This document shows, in pieces, positions 55,533 to 64,000 of a DNA stretch of 64,000 nt. Source of the stretch: Metaphire vulgaris (taxonomy: Eukaryota > Annelida > Clitellata > Crassiclitellata > Megascolecidae); the NCBI GenBank assembly GCA_018105865.1, contig JACLAT010000042.1, forward strand, positions 542,001-606,000, in the 5' to 3' direction. Position 1 is the first letter of the stretch, and every line of letters starts with the position of its first letter. A program made the position numbers and the translations under genes. Below the pieces are notes generated by a model, which worked only from the letters and a program-made list of their open reading frames with translations, did not search any database and had not been told where the DNA came from.

Positions 55533-57800
55533 CAGTGTTTGCCGATTTAGCCAGAACTGTACTTGAACCAAAATGTTTGAAACCTATTTCGAACCAAACA
55601 GAACTCACCTACATAATATATGAGAATGGCCTTGAAAAACTTGAAAATGTGATGTTAGCTTCCTTTCGAATTTCAAATAATTTTTCCTACTCTATAGAAG
55701 TTTCCGTAGACATGTGGTAATTTATAGCACAAATGTTTCTAGCAAATTATTATTAAATATGTCAGCTGGTTATCAATTCCGTAGGAGTAGACTTTTACCT
55801 GATGAATTTCAGAGCAATTGAGGATCATTATCATGGCAACACTCTATCAGTTTTAGTGGATGCAAGAAATTTTAAAACCCACTGCATTATGTGCTAGTGA
55901 TGCCTCAGATTGTCCTCATTCTATTAGCAAATAGGACTTTTCAATGTGAGAGACTGTAATAGGAAGATGTGTGGTCATTTATAGATTGATTGAGATTGAG
56001 ATTGTTTGTTTATTATTATTATTATTATAAATGCCAATTTGTATAGCGCCATGAGCATGGCGTTTTTTTTTCTGAAGACATGTGGTCATTTATAGCACAA
56101 ATGTTTCTAGCAAATTATTATTAAATATGTCGGCTGGCTATCAATTCCCGTTTATGCTTCCTCAAATCTTGAGTCCATTGGTATGTGAACAATTGACCAC
56201 AGGACAATTGACCATTGGGTGATTGACAGTGGACGATTGCCTATAAGACCATTGAACATAGGACGATTGACCAAAGAAATTGAAAGAATTTTTAAAATAA
56301 TAAAGCACATTTAGAAAATCAATGCAAAAAATATAGAGAATAAGAAAACACATTAACTGCTAGGCCTAATGGTCACAATCCCGTTAGTGTGGTCAATGGT
56401 CCTATGGTCAATCGTCTGCTGTGGTCAGTCATCCTGTGGTCAATTGTCCATTACACAAGAAAATAAATATCCATACAGGCATTGAAAAGACAGTGTTTGC
56501 CGATTTAGCCAGAACTGTACTTGAACCAAAATGTTTGAAACCTATTTCGAACCAAACAGAACTCACCTACATAATATATGAGAATGGCCTTGAAAAACTT
56601 GAAAAGACACATTTCATTGAGCTAAAACTAAAAACAGAATTTTAATATTAAGAAAGTCATACAGATTTACAGGAATGTTTCACTTAACTAATATTACACA
56701 AAAGCAATAAAGAAGTGTCTTATTAAGTAGGTGACACTATTATAGATAACAATATAGAAAGTACATTGGATATCAAATAGTAAAAAGGAAATATTTTAGT
56801 AAACAAATTCACCTAATCATCTATACAATAGTCAATGAAAAGACACATTTCATTGAGCTAAAACTAAAAAACAGAATTTTAATATTAAGAAAGTCATAAA
56901 GATTTACAGGAATGTTTCACTTAACTAATATTACACAAAAGCAATAAAGAAGTGTCTTATTAAGTAGGTGACACTATTATAGATAACAATATAGAAAGTA
57001 CATTGGATATCAAATAGTAAAAAGGAAATATACAGGAATATTTCACATAAGCCAAAAAATGAGAATTTGAAACAAAAGTTACAAAAAAGGAACGCAGGTT
57101 CCCCTCACGTGGCAGGCGCCTTATGTGTTAATACAATTCTTTGAAAGTATTTGAATATAGACCGAAAAAAATGATAAGTAGTCTAGCCAAGCCATCAAAA
57201 CAACTTAATTTAACTATCTAGTTAACTGTTTAATATTAATTTTTAAAATTTATTTAGATTTAATAAATTTGTTAAGTATAAAAGAGAATAACACGTGCGC
57301 AGTCCAAAGATTTTATAGTAAATAATCTAGTATTAGTGTGAGTAAATGGTATAGAAAATTTGTTATAATTTCTCACATTATGAGAATGTATTTTATTTTT
57401 CGTTAAAAATAAGCATGTCTATAAAACAACTGAGGTAAGAGTCTATTAGTGTATTTAAATATAAACATTGAGGTTTGTTGTTTCTGTATGTATGACTCTT
57501 ATAAAGATCAATATCTTTTATTGAAATTTTAGTATATTGAGCAGTATTAGTAATTGGCCTAATTGCGTTATTTTGGATTTTTTGAATTTAATCAGTTAAA
57601 CATTTATACCGGTAATTTAAGCTCCATATAATGTTACAGTATTCAAGGTATCAATGTAAAGATTTATTAGTGCCTTTTTATTAGTTTATTTACTAATATT
57701 TCAGTGTGTTGTTTCCAATTTAGACTCTTATAAATGGTTATTCCCAGAATTATTAGAATTCATTTGAGTAATTTCCATGTTTTTTATTTTAACCTTATTT
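55533..57800 (+). repeat. Gene G distal 5' flank: U1, U2, palindromic element, second U1, 238-bp tandem, LINE remnant
   Basis: Same order as 5277-7560: U1 about 55533, U2 about 55765, LINE tail about 55990-56075, palindromic element about 56180-56455, U1 again at 56493, 238-bp tandem 56601-57030, minus-strand LINE remnant 57230-57800. Differences from copy 1 are few. Confidence 0.85.
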
Positions 57801-57829
57801 GTCAGATTAGGTAATAATTTACATTTGGG

Positions 57830-58298
57830 GTGGAAGCACAGATAGCACAAATGTTAATAGCAAATTATGAAATATGTCAGCTGTTTATAAATTCCGTAGA
57901 ACTAGAACTTTATCTGATGAATTTAGGAGCATTTGAGGATCATTATCATGGCAATAGTCTATCAGTTTTGGTGGATGCAGGAAGTGTTATAGCCCATTAC
58001 ATTATGTGCTAGTGATACCTAAGATTGTCCTCATTCTATTAGATATTAGGACATTTCCAGTGAGAGACAGTGATAAGAATGGGGTGTGGTGGTTGTTACT
58101 GAATGAAGTCCCTGCTGTGATGAATTAGCAGAGTTGGCCTATTGTTAATTCTGTGTCTGTTTTGTAATTGAGGGGACATATAATTATAATGGTTTTCCAT
58201 GATACATTGAATTAGTGCTGAAGATCAATAAGATATGTTTATTGCTGTACTTTTAGAAATGCTGCTTCATCTATTTGATTGTTTGACAAGAAAGATTT
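57830..58298 (+). promoter_or_regulatory. Gene G proximal 5' flank with putative splice acceptor
   Basis: Block U2, then tgctgtacttttag with AG at 58255-58256, identical in place to gene A. Confidence 0.45.
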
Positions 58299-60959
58299 AT
58301 GTACACCTTCAATCAGTCTGTTAAAATACTCAATAAGAACATGTTGCATCAGTGCAAGACATGCACCAAAACATTCAAGAGAAAAGGGTGTCTCAAGATT
58401 CATGAAAGAATTCATACAGGAGAAAAGCCATACCGCTGCAAAGAATGCAGCAAAACATTCATCACAAATCAACATCTCCAGCGTCATGAAAGAATTCATA
58501 CAGGGGAGAAGCCATACAGCTGCAAATTATGCAGAAAGACCTTTACTCAAAAACGTAACCTAAGGATGCATGAGATGATTCATACCGGAGAGATGCCATT
58601 CAGCTGCCAGGTATGCAGCAAAAAATTCAGCACAGATCGAAATCTCCAGGTTCATGAAAGAATTCATACCGGAGAGAAGCCATACAGCTGCCAGGTATGC
58701 AGCAAAAAATTCAACAGAATTCATCATCTCCAGTCTCATGAAAGAATTCATACAGGGGAGAAGCCATACAGCTGCCAGCTATGCAGCAAGACGTTCAGCA
58801 GAAGTGGCGATCTCAAAACTCATGAAAGAATTCATACTGGAGAAAAGCCATACAGCTGCAAAGTATGTAGAAGGGCATTTTCTCTACAAGGTAGCCTTAG
58901 GAAGCATGTAAGAATTCATACAGGAGACAAGCCTTACAGCTGCACAGTATGTAGAAAGGCCTTTGCTCTAAAAGGTAGCCTAAGAAAGCATGAGATGATT
59001 CATACAGGAGAGAAGCCATACAGATGCAAGGTATGCAGCAAAAGGTTTCGTCAAGAATATAAACTGAGGCAGCATGAAAGATTTCATAAAGGAGAGAAGC
59101 CATACATATGCAAGTCCTGCAACAAAACATTCAGCACAAATCAACATCTCCAGGTTCATGGAAGAATTCATACTGGAGAGAAACCATTCAGCTGCCAGGT
59201 ATGCAGCAAAACATTCAACACAAGCCAGTATCTCCGGACTCATGAAAGAATTCATACAGGAGAAAAGCCATACAGCTGCAAGGTATGCAGAAAGGCCTTT
59301 ACTCAAAAAAGTAGCCTAAGGGTGCATGAGACGATTCATACAGGAAAGAGGCCATATATATGCAATGTATGCAGCAAAACGTTTCGTCAAGAAGATAAAC
59401 TGAGGCAGCATGAAAGAATTCATAAAGGAGAGAAGCCATACATATGCAAGATATGCAACAAGACATTCAACAGAAGTGACCATCTCCAGCAGCATAAAAG
59501 AATTCATACTGGAGAAAAGCCATTCAGCTGCAAAGTATGCAGAAGAGCATTTTCTGTAAGAGGCAGTCTACGGATCCATGAAAGAATTCATACAGGAGAG
59601 AAGCCATACAGCTGCAAAATATGCAGCAAAGCATTTACTCAGAAAGAGAACTTAAGGAGGCATGAGGAGATTCATACAGGAGAGAAGCCATATATATGTA
59701 GTGTGTGCAGCATGGCATTTTCTGTAGAAAATTACCTAAGGTACCATGAGAGAATTCACACAGGTGAGAAGCCTTTCAGCTGCAAGGTATGCAGAAGAGC
59801 ATTTTCTCAAAAGGCTAACCTAGTCATTCATGAGAGAATTCATACAGGAGAGAAGCCATTCAGCTGCAATGTATGCAGAAGGTTATTTTCTCAAAAGTCT
59901 AACCTAGTCATTCATGAGAGAATCCATACAGGAGAGAAACCGTGCAGTTGTAAGGTATGTAGAAAAACATTTCGTGATGAAGGTACACTCAAGAAGCATG
60001 AAAGAATTCATTCGGGAGAGAAACCATACCCATGTGAGGTATGCAACAAGATGTTTTCTAGCTTTGGTGATCTAAGGCTGCACAAGGGAATTCATACAGG
60101 AAAAAAGCCTTATTCTTGCTTGTTATGCAGCAGGGCTTTTAGTACTAAATGTTATTTGAAAATACATCAAAGAATTCATACAGGAGAAAGGCCATGCATA
60201 TGCAAGATATGCCGTAAGGCATTTCGTTATGAATGTGGTTTAAAAATACATGAGAGAATTCATACAGGGGAAAAGCCATATGCTTGCAAAATGTGTGCCA
60301 AAGTCTTTAGCAGTGTTGAATATCTTAAATTTCATGAAAGAATTCATACTGGAGAGAAACCGTACAATTGCAAACGATGCGGCAAAGCATTTGCTGGAAA
60401 AAACTATCTGAGACTTCATTTGAAAACTCATACCAAAGACAGGCCCTACTTATGCAAAGTTTGTAACAAAACTTTCAAACAAATTAAACATCTTAAAAAC
60501 CATGAAATGATTCATTCTAGAGAAAAACCATACATATGCAAAGTGTGTAAGAAAGGATTTGGCCTGATACAATACCTGAGAAGTCATGAGAAAATTCAAT
60601 CTGACAAGAAACCCTTTTTATGTTACACATGTAACAAAGCTTTCAAGGGAAGATACCAGGTGATTTTACATCAAAAAATTCACAGTAAGCAAAAGCATAA
60701 ACAGTATCATTGCAGAATTTCAAAGAATGAAAACTTGGGAAATGATCACTCTAAATGTTATGAAACGAATGACAATATTGGAAACTCTGTCAGTACATTT
60801 GTTGTTGGTAGGCCTTTGAGTAAAATGCCAGAAGATATCGAAGTTGATGTCCAACCATTTGGTTGTGGATTGTGTGATAAAATTTTTTCAGGAGAAACCC
60901 GTTTTATGTTACATTGTTCTGGACACTTGGTCGGTAGCTGCCCATCAATCCTGTTGTAA
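58299..60959 (+). CDS. Poly-C2H2 zinc-finger protein G (28 fingers plus tail finger)
   Basis: 886 residues from ATG 58299 (MYTFNQSVKI), with the family start MLHQCKTC at residue 15. Paralogue of A with the same number of fingers and the same tail (CGLCDKIFSGETRF, CPSILL). Fingers 1-2 and about 20-28 align easily with A. Fingers 3-19 differ strongly, mainly at helix positions, and include types absent from A (RIHHLQS, RSGDLKT, QEYKLRQ). Finger 27 has lost its second His (HEKIQ). Two linkers read KGEKP. AATAAA at 61328 may be the polyadenylation signal. Predicted nuclear DNA-binding protein, no effector domain, target unknown. Confidence 0.93.
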   Translation: MYTFNQSVKILNKNMLHQCKTCTKTFKRKGCLKIHERIHTGEKPYRCKECSKTFITNQHLQRHERIHTGEKPYSCKLCRKTFTQKRNLRMHEMIHTGEMPFSCQVCSKKFSTDRNLQVHERIHTGEKPYSCQVCSKKFNRIHHLQSHERIHTGEKPYSCQLCSKTFSRSGDLKTHERIHTGEKPYSCKVCRRAFSLQGSLRKHVRIHTGDKPYSCTVCRKAFALKGSLRKHEMIHTGEKPYRCKVCSKRFRQEYKLRQHERFHKGEKPYICKSCNKTFSTNQHLQVHGRIHTGEKPFSCQVCSKTFNTSQYLRTHERIHTGEKPYSCKVCRKAFTQKSSLRVHETIHTGKRPYICNVCSKTFRQEDKLRQHERIHKGEKPYICKICNKTFNRSDHLQQHKRIHTGEKPFSCKVCRRAFSVRGSLRIHERIHTGEKPYSCKICSKAFTQKENLRRHEEIHTGEKPYICSVCSMAFSVENYLRYHERIHTGEKPFSCKVCRRAFSQKANLVIHERIHTGEKPFSCNVCRRLFSQKSNLVIHERIHTGEKPCSCKVCRKTFRDEGTLKKHERIHSGEKPYPCEVCNKMFSSFGDLRLHKGIHTGKKPYSCLLCSRAFSTKCYLKIHQRIHTGERPCICKICRKAFRYECGLKIHERIHTGEKPYACKMCAKVFSSVEYLKFHERIHTGEKPYNCKRCGKAFAGKNYLRLHLKTHTKDRPYLCKVCNKTFKQIKHLKNHEMIHSREKPYICKVCKKGFGLIQYLRSHEKIQSDKKPFLCYTCNKAFKGRYQVILHQKIHSKQKHKQYHCRISKNENLGNDHSKCYETNDNIGNSVSTFVVGRPLSKMPEDIEVDVQPFGCGLCDKIFSGETRFMLHCSGHLVGSCPSILL

Positions 60960-61327
60960 TTAAAAGTTCATCGTTAAATTCGCAATGAATGTGACAAGTG
61001 TATTTATTAGGTAGTTGTTTTACATCAGGTTAATGTCTGAACAATGATGCTAAAAACATGATGTATGTTTTTATATTCATAACTTGCTTATTACCCGTGA
61101 AAAATGATCGGGAGACTGACTGTTTTACTACTTGATTTTATCAAATGTCATAGGATTTTGTGCGATGAATTGTCTTTAACTTGCTACCATTCCTTCAACT
61201 GAGTTAGCACCCATTCATAGCTTAGTCGACTACAAGTGTATAGGGGTGCTGTGTACAAAAACATAAAAGTGTTGTCAACTACTTTTCAAAAGTGTGGTAA
61301 AATAGCACAAATTCTGTGAAAAGATAT

Positions 61328-61333
61328 AATAAA
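61328..61333 (+). terminator. Putative polyadenylation signal of gene G
   Basis: AATAAA at the position matching 11089 downstream of gene A. Confidence 0.4.
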
Positions 61334-61503
61334 TTTTTTGGGAATATTATTTTAACCATTTACTTGAAAATCATGACATCTAGCCAAGCTCCGCTCACCA
61401 ACATAGCGTAACTCTATACATGTAGTAATAACAGTAATTATGTATGTAAAAATCACACAACCTCATCAACTTAGACTCCTAGAGTGACTGTGCACATTAT
61501 ATA

Positions 61504-61513
61504 AATATGTGTG

Positions 61514-61552
<39 letters not shown>
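61504..61552. repeat. (GT)n-(AT)n microsatellite
   Basis: Shorter counterpart of 11271-11349. Confidence 0.95.
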
Positions 61553-61556
<4 letters not shown>

Positions 61557-62328
61557 TTTGTATTTATACAATGAAAAAAATTGGACTTTAACTCCTTAAC
61601 CCCGTGGACCCGTAAAGCCGCAAAACTGGCTCTCACTAGCGTTCCATAAACCTGAGAAGTCCTTTTGAGTTATCCATTGCTTCTGGAGGACATAGACCAT
61701 TCATTGTTCTGCTGAAGGACAACAAGCAATCATTGACAATTGGATGTGTCAATAATAAAGGCACGCCATCCAATAGGGGACAGACCTCCCACTTGCATAC
61801 CATACCACACTCGCTAGAGAACAATGAAGCAAATTACCGCTTTGTGTCGTCTTGTCACAGAAGCAATTAAATTGACGGTCTCAGCCGACTCAAATGCCTG
61901 TAGATGCGGTCGCATACCTTTCGTCGATAAGGCTTTCAGCATCATATTCCTTGACCGGGTAGCGTACACTCAAACAGGTGGCGATTTGTGACCTGGAGCA
62001 GTGGGGATATGTCGAGCTTGGGGAATGTAGTTGTTGGAAGATGCAGCAGCAGGAGGTGCAGTTGGGCAGTGGGGAATTCCCTTCCCTTACAAATCGCGCC
62101 CTGCGCTCAAACCACTAAGGAGGATATTCTAAAACTTTGAAGTAAACTCAGTTCGTTGGCGGGCATAATTTATCCAGCGTAAATAATAATAAATATGTCT
62201 AAATTTCGCCGGAATAGTGACATCCCGTCTGCGCCAAAGTGGTCACGAATTATATTATATTATATTATATCATATCATATTATATTACGTTATAATATAT
62301 ATGTATTATATTATATATATATTATACG

Positions 62329-62331
<3 letters not shown>

Positions 62332-62410
<79 letters not shown>
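62332..62410. repeat. (TA)n microsatellite
   Basis: Pure TA tract; open frames across it are artefacts. Confidence 0.97.
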
Positions 62411-62412
<2 letters not shown>

Positions 62413-62479
62413 CCAGAAACCCTTTCGACCAGAAGTGGTACTGGTCGCCCAATAAGTTGCTGGAAACTCTGATCTTCGG

Positions 62480-62620
62480 AACAATCTTATTTCTTGTAGC
62501 TTATTGTATACATGCATATTTGATTTCGTCAGGTGTCTAAACTTACAATGGATTCAAATAACATTTTTTGTATTTCTTATTTCTGGTGGCTTATTGTATA
62601 CATGCATATTTGAAATGCCC
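62480..62620. repeat. Imperfect tandem repeat
   Basis: cttattgtatacatgcatat occurs at about 62499 and 62590 with similar flanks, a period of about 90 bases. Confidence 0.7.
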
Positions 62621-62656
62621 CCTTTCAGCATCTGAAGTGATTGAATTGTCGTGAAG

Positions 62657-62859
62657 CAGTGGCGTAGCCAGGATTTCCGGAAGGGAGGTTTTGAAAAAAG
62701 GTCATCGATAACCGCCAAGGAGGGTTTTCACCCCAAAATCGCCAAAAATCGCCTCAAAAATAAAAATTGCCTGGGAATACGTACATAACATATTTTTTCG
62801 CGCCGTCCAAACCTAGCCGTCCTAACCCCCAAACCCCCCTCCCCGTGGCTACGCCACTG
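62657..62859. mobile_element. hAT MITE, CAGTGGCGTAGCCAGG family
   Basis: Ends cagtggcgtagccagg and gtggctacgccactg. Perfect duplications tcgtgaag at 62649-62656 and 62860-62867. Nested in the 1.7 kb TTAA insertion. Confidence 0.95.
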
Positions 62860-63302
62860 TCGTGAAGGCATACCAGCAAACAAGTAACGTTAACATGATA
62901 CTAATAGCAGGTGTCGAATAATTGCCCATAAACCCATTTTGCCCTGAAGGGATATCTCGGGAAAGAATGACTAGCGGGAAATCGGGAGACGGTCACGCCT
63001 AAATAGGGGCATTGTTTGGTATGTTCCTTCAGAAAGAATGTGACGCTCTGGGAACAGAATTCAGTGAAAGAATATAACGCCTCCCTGGCGGCGATAGGGT
63101 CGATGCTATTGGACACTCTAAAATTCCAGAGTTGTCCAATGCTCTTCTGCTAAAACAGCAAACCATTGTTCGTTGCTGAATTGTGTGACAGATGGGCAGG
63201 TGCTTCAGAACAATGTAAGAAATGCGCCAAGCATTCCCATAATTTCCCCCAGGAGGCCAGGGTTTATGGAACGGACGCCCAAGGCCGATAGGGGTGAGAG
63301 AG

Positions 63303-64000
63303 TTAACCGTGTATTTAACTGTAACTCAATGTAAAATGGCTGGATATATCCAGCATCCCCAGTTAAGGGGTTAAGGTATGGAATGGCGAGGAGTTGTGAC
63401 TGGGAGCTTGTGGCATGTGGTTTGGAGGGGTGTGGGGCGGGTGGGAAAAAGTTTGGTAGAAGTGAGGGGGTTGTGCGGGTTTGGGATGGGTTGAGACTGG
63501 CGCCGGTGTGGCCAGGGGCGGTTGGAACAAGGGGGTGGGAGTCGCGGGCGGGGAGAGAGGTTTGAGGGGAGTAAAGGGGTTGTACAGTCTTTTCGATGGC
63601 ATGTCAGCATCCATAGATCTCTGTCTTATTTTTGTCTTGTGTCAACACAGATAGACCCTTATCGATATTGTTGGTTGTTGCATAGATATACTGTAGATTC
63701 AAATTTGGGTGCATGTCAGAGTTAACTATCTACGTCCCTTTGGAACATCTAACACTTAACAAAAGAACTAAAAATCAGAATTTTGATTTTCTTAAAAACC
63801 TAATAAAAACTAAGTTTTCTACAAAGTTAATTAATCTTTCAGTCCTGTATAATCTTGATCATTGCAGTGAGTGTAATTTCTGTGATGGGCATATAGGCCT
63901 AATGAGCTTTTGTTTAAGTACATATATTGTTGAGGTTTGGCGCGATATTTCGATGGAGATAAGATTTTTGAACGATTTATTAAGAGATGTTCCAAATCTG
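63303..64000 (+). repeat. Right end of duplication copy 2
   Basis: Matches about 11391-12090: remainder of the micro-MITE, G-rich tract, then AT-rich DNA. The window stops just before the LINE junction seen in copy 1, so it is unknown whether copy 2 shares that LINE. Confidence 0.92.

Larger units (their letters stand above)
61600..63302. mobile_element. 1.7 kb piggyBac-like insertion at TTAA
   Basis: TTAA at 61596-61599 and 63303-63306. In copy 1 the same place is a single TTAA (11391-11394). The very ends match only weakly (cccc.. and ..agag), but subterminal cgttccataaacc at about 61640 is present inverted at about 63260. No transposase frame is recognised. It contains a TA microsatellite and the hAT MITE 62657-62859. 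The exact TTAA duplication supports piggyBac-type insertion, probably non-autonomous. Confidence 0.82.
54741..64000 (+). repeat. Segmental duplication, copy 2 (contains gene G)
   Basis: Direct counterpart of 1-33 plus 4525-12090. It lacks the 4.5 kb hAT element and contains a 1.7 kb insertion (61600-63302) instead. It still matches at the last base of the window. Confidence 0.93.

Overview
This is a eukaryotic, AT-rich, repeat-laden stretch of nuclear DNA. Genes lie far apart, there are no operons, microsatellites are frequent, and LINE, hAT-type and piggyBac-type remnants are everywhere. The palindromic word TAGGCCTA recurs, and KRAB-less C2H2 zinc-finger arrays are expanded. This fits an invertebrate animal, and I would guess an invertebrate deuterostome such as an echinoderm. 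The species call is an impression, not a result.

The only convincing host genes are seven poly-zinc-finger genes, all on the + strand: A 8093-10711, B 20450-21781, C 29890-31913 (one frameshift), D 35460-37142, E 40819-42501, F 48638-50008 (tail lost) and G 58299-60959. All begin almost directly with the first finger (M..QCKTC). All run through 13-28 fingers joined by TGEKP linkers. All ended, at least ancestrally, in the same C-terminal module of roughly 90 residues (SVSTF..G.PL, then a last isolated finger CGLCD..FS, then CPSIL). Each reading frame is preceded by a conserved pyrimidine-AG splice-acceptor-like site 70-110 bases upstream and by related 5' flank blocks, so the array is probably a terminal exon with 5' exons that I cannot fix.

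Layout: 1-12090 is copy 1 of a large segmental duplication (gene A), carrying a 4.5 kb hAT insertion. 12100-13444 is a 5'-truncated LINE. 13500-15850 is a dispersed repeat with three nested DNA-transposon insertions. 15850-19655 is a satellite array interrupted by a composite structure that brings in a second satellite. 19655-21800 is gene B. 22000-28450 is a dense field of small transposons with perfect target-site duplications. 28900-31913 is gene C. 31914-37140 and 37141-42500 are two tandem units carrying genes D and E. 42500-48240 holds a tRNA-derived SINE, LINEs and an internally deleted hAT element. 48240-51290 is gene F with its 3' flank. 51300-54740 is repeats. 54741-64000 is copy 2 of the segmental duplication (gene G), carrying a 1.7 kb insertion at TTAA.

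Two stories stand out. First, genes A and G sit in almost identical flanking DNA, yet their finger arrays differ at the DNA-contacting helix positions, as expected for fast-evolving, possibly transposon-directed DNA-binding proteins. Second, paralogous copies act as natural empty sites, so many insertions can be placed exactly. These include a satellite block bounded by two copies of one small transposon whose flanking 8-mers are what integration of a satellite-bearing DNA circle, or mobilisation of a composite transposon, would leave.
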